Shown here: positions 20,405-29,792 of the stretch, piece by piece
Layout of the letters: every line of letters starts with the position of its first letter
Numbering within the stretch: the stretch's first letter is position 1
From: Thermoplasmatales archaeon SM1-50
GTDB lineage: Archaea; Thermoplasmatota; E2; DHVEG-1
Direction: 5' to 3'
Length of the DNA: 32,605 nucleotides
NCBI GenBank assembly: GCA_001595945.1
Contig: LSSI01000025.1
Location: forward strand, 78,550 to 111,154
Made by a program: the position numbers and the translations under genes
Notes under the pieces: model-generated
What the model was told of the DNA's origin: nothing
Database searches by the model: none
What the model saw: only the letters and a program-made list of their open reading frames with translations

Positions 20405-23185
20405 ATGAGTGGATCAAAACTTGATAAGATTTTCAAACCAAAAAGCATCGCCGTTATTGGTGCAAGCGACACGCTAGGCTCAGCAGGATATAGGATTTTT
20501 AGGAATCTGATAGGCTCTGGTTATGATGGTATCGTCTATCCAGTGAATCACAAACGGGAGAGCGTACAGGGGGTTCAAGCCTACTCGTCAATCAACGCTG
20601 TTCCGAAGGTCGTTGACCTTGCGATTGTGTGTACTCCTGCTATCGCGGTCTGTGATATTGTAGAGCAATGTGGGATACGCGGTGTTAGAGGTATTCTTAT
20701 CATCTCAGCGGGATTTAAGGAGATCGGGGCTGAAGGAGTCGCGCGGGAGAAACGTTTATTGGATTTGAAGAAAAAATATGATTTGAGGATTGTCGGCCCG
20801 AACTGCGTTGGCTTTATCATGCCATATCTGAATCTTAATGCAACCTTTGCTGGATCCATGCCTGACAAAGGAAACATCGCGTTGCTCTCGCAGAGCGGTG
20901 CAGTTTGTGGTGCCATCCTTGATTGGGCGGCAGCAGCAAAGGTTGGGTTTTCCTCCTTTGTCTCCGTTGGTTCCATGCTTGATGTTGATTTCGGTGATCT
21001 GATTGATTATTTCGGGATGGACATTCATACGCGCAGTATCGTCCTGTACATCGAGTCAATCACCGATGCAAAGAAGTTCATGAGCGCAACAAAGGGGTTT
21101 GCTAGAGCAAAACCAATTATTGTGATCAAATCAGGTCGTTATAAAGAAGGTGCTAAGGCAGCATCGTCCCATACTGGTGCGCTTGCTGGGGAGGATATCA
21201 TTTATGACGCGGCGTTCCGCAGGTCGGGGGTCGTCAGGGTGATGGACATCATGGATTTGTTCAATTGTTCATCAATTTTAGCAAAACAACCTCGTCCGAT
21301 GGGGCCGAATATCGCGATTGTCACCAATGCAGGGGGACCTGGGGTTCTTGCTACTGACTCAATTATCGAGAAGGGTGGAAAGCTTGCGCAACTCTCACCG
21401 GAAACAATTGAGAAGCTTAACAAGGTGCTGCCTGTTCATTGGAGTCATAGCAACCCGGTTGATATAATCGGGGATGGCGATGAGGATCGATATCAGAAAG
21501 CAATTGAGATCTGCCTAGAGGATAAGAATATCGATGGATTGTTGATTCTCTCTGTCCCTCAGGTCATGGCTGACCCTAAGAAACTTGCAGACCGGCTTGT
21601 GGATATCGCACGAAAGTCAACAAAACCTATTCTTACCTCGTTAATTGGCGAGGCAAGTGTGTATCACTCCCGGGAGATACTGAATCGAAATAATATCCCA
21701 ACATACGCGTCTCCTGATGAAGCGGTTGAATCTTACATGTATCTTTACCATTATGAGCGACATTTAGAGCAACTCTATGAGACTCCACAGGAGCTTGATA
21801 TCCAAACACCTGCTCATACTGAGATTGTAAAAAAAATCTTGAATTCAGCGGCGAAGGAGAAAAGAACGCTGCTTAACGAAAGTGAAGCAAAGACATTCCT
21901 TGAACTCTATGGTATTACCACGACAACGCCAATCATTGCAGACACCGGAGAGAAAGCAGTCAAAGCAGCAGAGAAGATTGGTTACCCTGTGGTGATGAAA
22001 ATTTTATCTCCGCAAATCGTCCATAAAAGCGATGTCGATGGGGTTGTATTGGACTTACGCTGTGAAGAGGATATTCGCAAGGCATTCCGTGAGATGACAA
22101 AAAAGGCAAAAGAAAAAGTCCCAGATGCAAAGATTCTTGGGGTTACTGTTCAGAAATTTATAAAAAACTGGGGATATGAATTGATTCTAGGCTCAAAGAA
22201 AGACCTAGTGTTCGGCTCTGTTATTCTGTTTGGTTTAGGTGGAATTTTCACCGAGCTGTTCAAGGATAGGGCGGTTGGGTTCCCCCCTTTAAATCAGACC
22301 TTGGCACAACGCATCATCGAAAAAACAAAAGCCTACGAGTTGTTGAAAGGATTCCGCAACATCCCACCGGTGAATATGAACTCTGTAGAAGAAACCATGA
22401 TTAAATTTTCTCAGATGCTTATTGATCATCCAGAAATCAAAGAAGTCGATATCAATCCCTTGATACCGCAAGGAAACCAGCTTATCGCTGTTGATGCAAG
22501 GATCATCCTTGACTCTGAACCAGACAACCATCCGCATCTCATCATCACCCCCTATCCCATGAAATATAACAAACAAATTAAGCTAAAAGATGACACAGAG
22601 ATTGAACTTCGGCCGATAAGACCAGAGGATGAGGACATGTGGCTTGAGATGTTCAAAAGTTTCTCTGAGGAGACCATTCGATACCGCTTTTTCAGAATCA
22701 TTAAGGAGACCCCTCATGAGGTTCGAACCCGCTACTGCAATATCGATTACGACCGAGAAATAGGTGTCGTCGCCATCGTCACTGAAAATGGTAAAAAAAG
22801 GATCCTTGGTGTAGCCCGACTTATTGTTGACCCGATGAAAAAGGATGAATGTGAATTCGCACTTGTTGTGACCGATGAATGGCAGCGACAAGGGTTAGGT
22901 TCCCGGTTTCTTGACTTCTTAATAGAAATTGCCAAGGATAAGAACCTAACGAAAATCACAGGAGTCGTGTTGAAGGATAACTACCCGATGATCGCCTTAT
23001 GCCGTGAGAAAAACTTCCGATTCTCAGAGGGAGACCCTGGTGAATACAAGGTGGAGTACGATGTCCTTCTTGATGAAGGTCTTACCGATGGGACTCTTGA
23101 GAGTGGCAAAAACATCAGCGAATCCGATGAACCATATGAGGGAAAAACAACAAAAAAACCCCTAAAAAACCATCTAGAGCTGTAA
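20405..23185 (+). CDS. ADP-forming acetyl/acyl-CoA synthetase (alpha-beta fusion) with C-terminal GNAT acetyltransferase domain
   Basis: ORF 926 aa; KSIAVIGASDTLGSAGYRIFRNLI, GPNCVGFIMPYLNLNATFA, AASSHTGALAGEDIIYDAAF, PVVMKILSPQIVHKSDVDGV ATP-grasp, and GNAT IELRPIRPEDEDMWLEMF...ECEFALVVTDEWQRQGLGSRFLDFLIEIAK. Confidence 0.95.
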   Translation: MSGSKLDKIFKPKSIAVIGASDTLGSAGYRIFRNLIGSGYDGIVYPVNHKRESVQGVQAYSSINAVPKVVDLAIVCTPAIAVCDIVEQCGIRGVRGILIISAGFKEIGAEGVAREKRLLDLKKKYDLRIVGPNCVGFIMPYLNLNATFAGSMPDKGNIALLSQSGAVCGAILDWAAAAKVGFSSFVSVGSMLDVDFGDLIDYFGMDIHTRSIVLYIESITDAKKFMSATKGFARAKPIIVIKSGRYKEGAKAASSHTGALAGEDIIYDAAFRRSGVVRVMDIMDLFNCSSILAKQPRPMGPNIAIVTNAGGPGVLATDSIIEKGGKLAQLSPETIEKLNKVLPVHWSHSNPVDIIGDGDEDRYQKAIEICLEDKNIDGLLILSVPQVMADPKKLADRLVDIARKSTKPILTSLIGEASVYHSREILNRNNIPTYASPDEAVESYMYLYHYERHLEQLYETPQELDIQTPAHTEIVKKILNSAAKEKRTLLNESEAKTFLELYGITTTTPIIADTGEKAVKAAEKIGYPVVMKILSPQIVHKSDVDGVVLDLRCEEDIRKAFREMTKKAKEKVPDAKILGVTVQKFIKNWGYELILGSKKDLVFGSVILFGLGGIFTELFKDRAVGFPPLNQTLAQRIIEKTKAYELLKGFRNIPPVNMNSVEETMIKFSQMLIDHPEIKEVDINPLIPQGNQLIAVDARIILDSEPDNHPHLIITPYPMKYNKQIKLKDDTEIELRPIRPEDEDMWLEMFKSFSEETIRYRFFRIIKETPHEVRTRYCNIDYDREIGVVAIVTENGKKRILGVARLIVDPMKKDECEFALVVTDEWQRQGLGSRFLDFLIEIAKDKNLTKITGVVLKDNYPMIALCREKNFRFSEGDPGEYKVEYDVLLDEGLTDGTLESGKNISESDEPYEGKTTKKPLKNHLEL

Positions 23186-23205
23186 AATCATAAGGAGAGA
23201 TAGGG

Positions 23206-23286
23206 TTACTCTCCATCGATGATGTTAACCCAAATGATCGGGATGTCAGAGGGGATATTTTTCTTCCCTTTGTTTTTTTTTCCCAT
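23206..23286 (-). CDS. Possible 26-aa small protein MGKKNKGKKNIPSDIPIIWVNIIDGE
   Basis: Own translation; immediately downstream of the 39-aa ORF on the same strand; contains an A9 tract. Confidence 0.35.
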   Translation of the reverse strand: MGKKNKGKKNIPSDIPIIWVNIIDGE

Positions 23287-23290
23287 CTTT

Positions 23291-23410
23291 TTATCCCTCT
23301 CGCAGTTTCAAGGCAAGGACACGTGCGCGGTTTGCCACGACAAAGGATTTTGCGATAAATTCCACTTCGGTTGCTTCCTCGGGGCTTGACACTTGACCAA
23401 CGATCATCAT
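23291..23410 (-). CDS. Possible 39-aa small protein MMIVGQVSSPEEATEVEFIAKSFVVANRARVLALKLREG
   Basis: Own translation; protein-like composition; stop is 4 nt before the next small ORF. Confidence 0.42.
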   Translation of the reverse strand: MMIVGQVSSPEEATEVEFIAKSFVVANRARVLALKLREG

Positions 23411-23633
23411 TTTTATTCACTCCTCACTTCCTGTTTTGTCTATTTTCTTTAAAGCGTCTTGTTGTACAGGTAGTATCATGGTTCTTTACGGTTCTTACCG
23501 AAAATAAAAAATATGCTTTCATCGTAGATATAACCAAAAGGATGTAGCTTTCTGAATTTTCACTGTAATTATCGTGTATTATCAGAAAAAATTTAAATCA
23601 GAATAGATGTATTGAAAAAGGATATCTATAAAG

Positions 23634-24635
23634 ATTGTTGGTCCATACATCCAGCAATCGCAAAGTTCCTCCGTGATTGTTTCTTGGATGACTATTCCAT
23701 CAACAAAACGAGATGAGGTACATTGGGGTACAAGCCCAGCGCTTGATAACATCACTGTGGAGAACCATATTCTTGCACATACATTTCACTCCATAAAGAT
23801 TAACGAGTTAGCCCCCGGTCGACAGTATCATTATTCTGTTGTATCCGATGGAACGGAGAGTCCCTCATATAGATTCTGCACAGCGTTTCCCAGCAATGAG
23901 GCGATTCGATTCGTCATCTACGGTGACTCGCGGGGAGGATGGGACAACTGGCAAAGCGCATTACAAGTAGCCCAGGCCATAGAACAAGATACTCCTATGT
24001 TTGTCCTTCATACGGGGGATTTGGTTGATAACGGAAGAAAGCCATGTGATTGGGTTGATTTTTTCTCTGCATCGCCATTTACCCATAATAGCACGTTCTA
24101 CCCGGTTCTTGGAAACCATGAACAATCCAGTGCTCTTTATTTTTATTATTTTTCCCTTCCGTTTATTGAATGTTGGTATTCTTTTGACAATGGACCTGTG
24201 CATTTCATCGGCCTGAATTCAAACCCACGTTATGCATATCGATTTACACAGTATTTCTGGCTTCTTTGGGATCTATGGACACACGATAAACCATTTACGA
24301 TTGTCTTTTTCCATCACCCGTTATATAGCTCAGGGAACCATGGGAATACGACACTTTTACAGAAGATATGGGCACCAGTCTTTGAACATTCTGATGTTGA
24401 TATTGTGTTTAATGGTCATGAACATAGCTATGAACGCAGTTACGTCAATAATGTTACGTATATCGTCACAGGTGGTGGGGGAGCTCCTCTCTATAACGTC
24501 GGCCATAGCCCATGGACAATCTACTCAGAAAAAACTTATCATTATTGTCTGATAATGGTAGATTCATCTGTATTGACATTCCAGGCAAAGAAACCAGATG
24601 GTTTTACGTTCGATTTGTTTACTCTAACCAAATGA
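23634..24635 (+). CDS. Purple-acid-phosphatase-like metallophosphoesterase with N-terminal FnIII-like segment
   Basis: Track ORF starts at GTG 23673, but the conserved IVGPYIQQSQSSSVIVSW extends in frame to ~23628/23634. Motifs FVIYGDSRGGWDNW, VLHTGDLVDNG, PVLGNHE, FFHHPLYSSGNHG, FNGHEHSYERS. Confidence 0.88.
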   Translation: MVGPYIQQSQSSSVIVSWMTIPSTKRDEVHWGTSPALDNITVENHILAHTFHSIKINELAPGRQYHYSVVSDGTESPSYRFCTAFPSNEAIRFVIYGDSRGGWDNWQSALQVAQAIEQDTPMFVLHTGDLVDNGRKPCDWVDFFSASPFTHNSTFYPVLGNHEQSSALYFYYFSLPFIECWYSFDNGPVHFIGLNSNPRYAYRFTQYFWLLWDLWTHDKPFTIVFFHHPLYSSGNHGNTTLLQKIWAPVFEHSDVDIVFNGHEHSYERSYVNNVTYIVTGGGGAPLYNVGHSPWTIYSEKTYHYCLIMVDSSVLTFQAKKPDGFTFDLFTLTK

Positions 24636-24718
24636 TACACAATTCTACAATCTATTTTTCTAAGCAGGAAACCTTCAGAGATATCGTTTTATAACCTAAA
24701 CCTGGTTTATCGATACTT

Positions 24719-25597
24719 ATGAACAAGACTCTTATTATCATTCCTTTGCTTGTTCTTGTTTCTTTTTTCTGGGCAGGCTCGTTTATTATCGTAGAAATAA
24801 CAACAAATGAGATAAATCCTACTGATTTGGGGTTTCTGCGGTTCCTTGTGGCCACACCCTTAATGGTTCTTCTTGTTCTTGTTCAGAAAAAACCCATAGC
24901 TCTTCCAAGAAAGGAGATTCCCTGGCTTGTCGCCCTTGGTCTTACAGGTGTGACGCTCTTATACCTTTTTCAGTTCCTTGGTATTTCCTACACAAATGCT
25001 CCCACCGCCTCTGTGCTTATTAATACCAATGTGATTTTCATCGCAATTCTCTCTGGGTTATTCTTACATGAACCTCTGACAAAAAAAAGAATCATTGGTA
25101 TCGTTATTTCGTTTGTCGGTGTCTTTGTCATTATGTTTTCCGATATCTCAAAGCAACAGTTGACCTTCGATAATCTTTTTATCATCGGAAGCATACTTAT
25201 GCTGCTATCTGCGTTCTCCTGGGCGCTGTATTCATTTCTTGGAAAACGACTATTGAAAGCCTACGATGAGTTTGTGATTACCACATACGCGTTTGTTTTT
25301 GGGACGTTATTCTATCTGCCCTTTGTTTTTTCCCACATTGGTCCAGTTCTCCAACAGATGTCACTGCATGGCTGGGGAGCAGTCCTTTACTTAGCTCTTG
25401 CTTGTTCTATTTTTGGATATCTTGGATGGTACTATGCCTTAAAACATATTGATGCAAGCAAAGCTGCTGTCTTCCTTAATTTTATCCCGCTGTTTACGAT
25501 TCTGATGTCATTTTTCATTGGGGCACAACTAACAGTGTTTTTCCTTCTGGGCGCAGGATTAATAATCTATGGCGTCTATCTCACCCAACGAACCTAA
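24719..25597 (+). CDS. EamA/DMT-family transporter
   Basis: ORF 292 aa; ten hydrophobic segments in two repeats; SFFWAGSFIIVEITTNEINPTDLGFLRFL; ALYSFLGKRLLKAYDEFVITTYAF. Confidence 0.92.
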   Translation: MNKTLIIIPLLVLVSFFWAGSFIIVEITTNEINPTDLGFLRFLVATPLMVLLVLVQKKPIALPRKEIPWLVALGLTGVTLLYLFQFLGISYTNAPTASVLINTNVIFIAILSGLFLHEPLTKKRIIGIVISFVGVFVIMFSDISKQQLTFDNLFIIGSILMLLSAFSWALYSFLGKRLLKAYDEFVITTYAFVFGTLFYLPFVFSHIGPVLQQMSLHGWGAVLYLALACSIFGYLGWYYALKHIDASKAAVFLNFIPLFTILMSFFIGAQLTVFFLLGAGLIIYGVYLTQRT

Positions 25598-25615
25598 CAG
25601 GAGTGAAACACAAGT

Positions 25616-26644
25616 ATGTTTTGTGTAGAATGTGGCAAAGAAGGACCAATTTTTCGAAACGGTGTCTGCCTAAGCTGTTATCTGAAACATACACAATTCT
25701 CCAAAGGACCTGCAATTCTTGATATAACATGTTGTCCCCGATGCTCCTCGTATAAAAATAAAAATACCTGGATTCACGAGCCTTTTCACGACATTTTAAA
25801 ACGACACATTAAAGATGCGTTTTCCATTAGTCCTGAGCTGAAAAACGTTGAGATTCGAACCAAGTGCAACGAGCAAAACAGGGTTCTTTTATGTACGGTT
25901 TCCATCTCTGGTTTTCTTCAGGAATACCAAATCACTGAACAGCATTCCCTCACCGTCAGAATACGACATAACACCTGTAATATCTGTTCCAGGGAAGCAG
26001 GAGGGTATTATGAGGCAATCATTCAGATACGAGCTGAAAAACGCGCGTTCACCGATGAAGAGCTACAAACATTTCGATCTACTGTGGAAAACATAGTAGA
26101 ACAAAATCAAAAAGATGGCAAACGAGGACTATTTATCACAGACATTGATGTGAAACGTGAGGGTCTTGACTTTTTCCTTAGTAAAAAAACCACCGCGTTT
26201 TCGATAGCAAAGAAGCTGCAGGAGCAGTTTGGTGGTAATTTCAAACAATCCGCATCTATGGTAGGAATGAAAGACAGTAGAGAAGTTTATCGGATGACCT
26301 ATCTTGTACGGATACCAGCATATCGAAACGGTGATTTCTTCTCATATGACGATTCGTTTTTGATGATTGTCTCTCTTCATGAGCATAAGGTCCGTTGCAT
26401 AGATCTCTCAACATGGACTAAGAGGGTAATAGATGGAAATGAGATTTTGCCTTCGAAGATATTTGGTGGTAAGGAGCTTATCCGAGAGATGATTGTAGTC
26501 AGTCAGTCAAAAAACGAAATCCAGCTAATGGACCCTAAAATCTATACTACAGTTGAGATTCGGAAACCAACATCAACTCCAGTCAACACCCAAATTGTAA
26601 AAACTGTACGGCTTGATGATTTTCTCTTTTTAGTCCCGGAATAG
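25616..26644 (+). CDS. NMD3-like protein (archaeal homolog of the 60S export adaptor)
   Basis: ORF 342 aa; N-terminal zinc-binding MFCVECGKEGPIFRNGVCLSCYLKHTQFSKGP...CCPRCSSYK and later HNTCNICSREAGGYYEAIIQIRA. Confidence 0.88.
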   Translation: MFCVECGKEGPIFRNGVCLSCYLKHTQFSKGPAILDITCCPRCSSYKNKNTWIHEPFHDILKRHIKDAFSISPELKNVEIRTKCNEQNRVLLCTVSISGFLQEYQITEQHSLTVRIRHNTCNICSREAGGYYEAIIQIRAEKRAFTDEELQTFRSTVENIVEQNQKDGKRGLFITDIDVKREGLDFFLSKKTTAFSIAKKLQEQFGGNFKQSASMVGMKDSREVYRMTYLVRIPAYRNGDFFSYDDSFLMIVSLHEHKVRCIDLSTWTKRVIDGNEILPSKIFGGKELIREMIVVSQSKNEIQLMDPKIYTTVEIRKPTSTPVNTQIVKTVRLDDFLFLVPE

Positions 26645-26667
26645 ACTGCTTATCACGGGGTCTTCTC

Positions 26668-27990
26668 TTAGCATTCTGATTGTGTAGTTTCATTTCTCAT
26701 AGAGAGGAAAGCATCTGTTCGTGTCCGTTCTGATATCTCCCCCGCAAGGTTTTCTCTCATAAGAGATTCGACCTCTTGCCTGGTTTTCTTATGGGCAAGC
26801 ACCCACATAAGTTTGATATACGCAGTCTCAGGGAGCATATCCTCACCCGAAAAAACCCCAGCTTTGATAAGGTCACGTCCTACTGAATACACATACATAT
26901 TGACTCGTCCGAACAGACACTGCGAGGTCATAACAAACACGGAACCGTTGTTGATACGAGAGGTGATACAAGGAAGGAGTTTTGCTGACACATGTCCAAG
27001 ACCTGTTCCAGCAAGGATAACCCCTTTTTTCTGAGGGATATCCTCTGGTTTTAATCCTGGATAGAAATAGACGATTCCTACATCTTGGTCCATAGCAGAA
27101 TCCACGATGACTGGTCCTGTGGTTTTCTTTTTATAGGAAGTTTGTAGGCTTAGCTTTCCGTTTTCCACCCTTCCTAAGGGGACATCATTTACGCTTTGAA
27201 ATGCGTCCCGCCGTGAGGTATGGAATTTTCGTACCTTAGTTCCTCTATGAATCGTTGAAAATGCATCAGAGATTTCCCCATGCATCACAACGACCACCTC
27301 CCCAAGATCCGAGGTTGCGGCTACCGTTACCGCTGCGATGAGATTCTGCGCTGCATCTGAGGATGGCCGGTCGCTTGATCGTTGCGCTCCGAAAAGGACT
27401 ACTGGTCCAGATAGGTTCTTCAGAAAGAATGATAATGCTGCTGCTGTATATCCAAGAGTATCGGTCCCATGGGGGATTACGACCCCTGTCACACCGTTAT
27501 TAAGCTCCTCTGCGATTAGTGTTGCAAGCCTCTGCCACTGCGTCACCTCAATGTTTTCACTAAGCATCTGATATGCAACCTGGGATCTAACGTTACAGAG
27601 ATCGAAGATCTCAGGGACGGAGAACGCAAGCTCCTCTGCGGATGAAGCAGGATGGACCGCACCTGTACGGTAATCAACATAACAAGCGATTGTTCCCCCC
27701 ATGCCGATTATGGAGATAGTTGGTTTTTTCGGATCAAAAGGTATTTTTTTTACTGGTTTTTCCATGGTTTTTTGCTTCTGTATAAGAGTTATCTCTGTTT
27801 TTTCATCGACTGCAATACCGATATTATAACCTGTTTTTAATTTTATCGTGATGATGTTCTCTTGGCTGAACTCATGATGAGGCATAAGTACCCCCTCATA
27901 CTCCTCTTTGCCACATATGACACGGATGACATCCCCGATTTCTGCGTTTATTGTCTTTAGTTTTTTTTCGATTTCTCTTTTTCGTGACAT
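26668..27990 (-). CDS. gatD: Glutamyl-tRNA(Gln) amidotransferase subunit D
   Basis: MSRKREIEKKLKTINAEIGDVIRVI...; asparaginase-like ISIIGMGGTIACYVDYRTGAVHPASSAEEL, VVIPHGTDTLGYTAAALSFF, GAQRSSDRPSSDAAQNL. SD aaaggtga upstream of Met at 27990. Confidence 0.95.
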   Translation of the reverse strand: MSRKREIEKKLKTINAEIGDVIRVICGKEEYEGVLMPHHEFSQENIITIKLKTGYNIGIAVDEKTEITLIQKQKTMEKPVKKIPFDPKKPTISIIGMGGTIACYVDYRTGAVHPASSAEELAFSVPEIFDLCNVRSQVAYQMLSENIEVTQWQRLATLIAEELNNGVTGVVIPHGTDTLGYTAAALSFFLKNLSGPVVLFGAQRSSDRPSSDAAQNLIAAVTVAATSDLGEVVVVMHGEISDAFSTIHRGTKVRKFHTSRRDAFQSVNDVPLGRVENGKLSLQTSYKKKTTGPVIVDSAMDQDVGIVYFYPGLKPEDIPQKKGVILAGTGLGHVSAKLLPCITSRINNGSVFVMTSQCLFGRVNMYVYSVGRDLIKAGVFSGEDMLPETAYIKLMWVLAHKKTRQEVESLMRENLAGEISERTRTDAFLSMRNETTQSEC

Positions 27991-28080
27991 ACTGTTCACC
28001 TTTTGTATCGCTTAGGTTTTTATAGAACTATGCTATTTATGTCAATATGATTTTATGGGAGGAATACTTGTCGTATATGT

Positions 28081-28836
28081 ATGAGGTTTGCTTTGAAGTT
28101 TGCCTATGATGGAACCTGTTTTTCCGGGTACGCACGTCAGCCAAGACAGCGAACCGTTGAGCAAACACTCATAGATATTTTAATCGACCAAAGGGTTTTT
28201 GATGATGCACGAATGTCTTGCTTTCGTACTGCGAGTCGCACTGATAGAGGCGTGTCTGCACTAGGGAATGTCTGTGCGTTTGATACGACAGTATCTAAAG
28301 ATGAGGTGTTTTCAACGCTAACAAAACATATCTCTGATGTCTTTATCTACGGGATTTGTTTGGTGACACCTGATTTTTACCCACGTCATGCGGAGAGAAG
28401 AGAATATCGATATTATCTTCGAAAAAACAGTCTTGATGTTGACCGGATGCTGTCTGCTGCTGGGTTGTTTACTGGGGAGCATAACTTTCAGAATTTTGCA
28501 CGGGTTGAGCCTCTGAAAAACCCAATTCGTAATATAGAGAACATTATCATCTCTGAAAAAAGAGGTTTTTTGGTCCTGGATTTTTACGCGCAGACGTTTC
28601 TGTGGAATCAGATTAGACGAATCGTGTCCGCGTTGAAAAAAGCAGGGGAAGGGATATTGTCTGAAACTTCAATCAGACAAGCGTTACGACATCCGGAAAG
28701 AAGGGTTGATTTTCAACTTGTGGAACCAAAGCCGTTGATTCTTAGGGATGTGATGTATGATTTTTCATTTGAGTATTTACTCAAATATAAAAAAAGACTC
28801 CATGACATAGAAAACAGAATACTTGCTTCCCTATGA
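28081..28836 (+). CDS. truA: tRNA pseudouridine synthase A
   Basis: ORF 251 aa; FAYDGTCFSGYARQPRQRTVEQTL, catalytic-Asp motif RTASRTDRGVSALGN, FLWNQIRRIVSAL. Confidence 0.94.
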   Translation: MRFALKFAYDGTCFSGYARQPRQRTVEQTLIDILIDQRVFDDARMSCFRTASRTDRGVSALGNVCAFDTTVSKDEVFSTLTKHISDVFIYGICLVTPDFYPRHAERREYRYYLRKNSLDVDRMLSAAGLFTGEHNFQNFARVEPLKNPIRNIENIIISEKRGFLVLDFYAQTFLWNQIRRIVSALKKAGEGILSETSIRQALRHPERRVDFQLVEPKPLILRDVMYDFSFEYLLKYKKRLHDIENRILASL

Positions 28837-29723
28837 TTATTTTTTTTTTAGACGGTGACTTCCAATGGTTTTTGTTGCCGGCTGCAAGCACTGATTCATA
28901 GTCAAGTCTACTGGCAATTACTCGGTCAAAGGCTGTTAGGTCCCCACCACGTTGTGCATGGCCAAGTACGCGTACTTTAATGTCCCAGTTGATGACTTTC
29001 TCGATTGCTGTTTTTATCTCTGCTGTTCCTCCTGTGGTCTCTCCTTCTGCTAAAACAATAATACTGTTTTGTTTGCCTGCTTTGTGTTGGTTGTCAAGCT
29101 CTGCGACGAGTGTTTGGATGTCTATGGGTGACTCTGGGATGAGAATATCTTTTAAGCCGCCACCGATTCCGGTGTATAAGCCGATGTGTCCGGAGGTTCG
29201 CCCCATGACTTCTATGATGAATAATCGTGAATGTAACGACGCGGTGTCTCGAATCTTGTTAATTGCCTCGAGTGCAGTGTTGACATCGGTGTCGAAGCCA
29301 ATGGTAGCATCGGTTCCGTAGAAATCATTATCAATTGTCCCTGGAATTACGATGCTGTGGATGGGGTATTCTTGTAGGAAATGATGCAATCCGCGGAAGG
29401 AATCGTCCACCGATCACGATGATACTGTCGATGCCAAAGCGTTTTAGGTTTTTGAATGCTTTTTCCCTTCCTTCTTTTTTGAGAAACTCGCTACTACGTG
29501 CTGTCTGCAAAACAGTGCCCCCATCCTTGATAATGTTACTAATGAAGTATCGATTGACTTGTTTGATGTCTCCTTCTATCATCCCTTGGAATCCTCTGTT
29601 GATCCCAAACATGGTGTTGCCATGATAAAACCCGGTGCGAACGACCGCGCGTATCGTTGCATTCATCCCTGAAACATCTCTACCACTCGAGAGAACTCCT
29701 ATGTATTTACCTTGTCCCATCAT
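28837..29723 (-). pseudogene. 6-phosphofructokinase, frame-disrupted
   Basis: Frame 1 IGVLSSGRDVSGMNATIRAVVR...SIIVIGG, then frame 2 DDSFRGLHHFLQEYPIHSIVIPGTIDNDFYGTDATIGFDTDVNT...EVMGRTSGHIGLYTGIGGG...VLGHAQRGGDLTAFDRVIASRL. Frames break within GGDxS. Confidence 0.88.
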
Positions 29724-29792
29724 CCATCATCTAGTGCGAAACTGATTTTGTTTTTCAGGATTTAAAACATTCCAGGCAAAGCATTGTGGTGC

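Noticed and set aside
20581-22959. Antisense ORFs within the ACD-GNAT gene
   Set aside because: Shadow ORFs; no start signal or family similarity
23115-23420. 101-aa minus-strand ORF MNKNDDRWSSVKPRGSNRSG...
   Set aside because: Overlaps the 3' end of the ACD gene and is less protein-like than the alternative minus frame with two small ORFs
23607-23640. ATG-TAT-TGA upstream of the metallophosphoesterase as selenocysteine or stop-codon readthrough
   Set aside because: No SECIS-like structure recognised, and the codon falls outside the conserved protein; a non-canonical start or truncation is simpler
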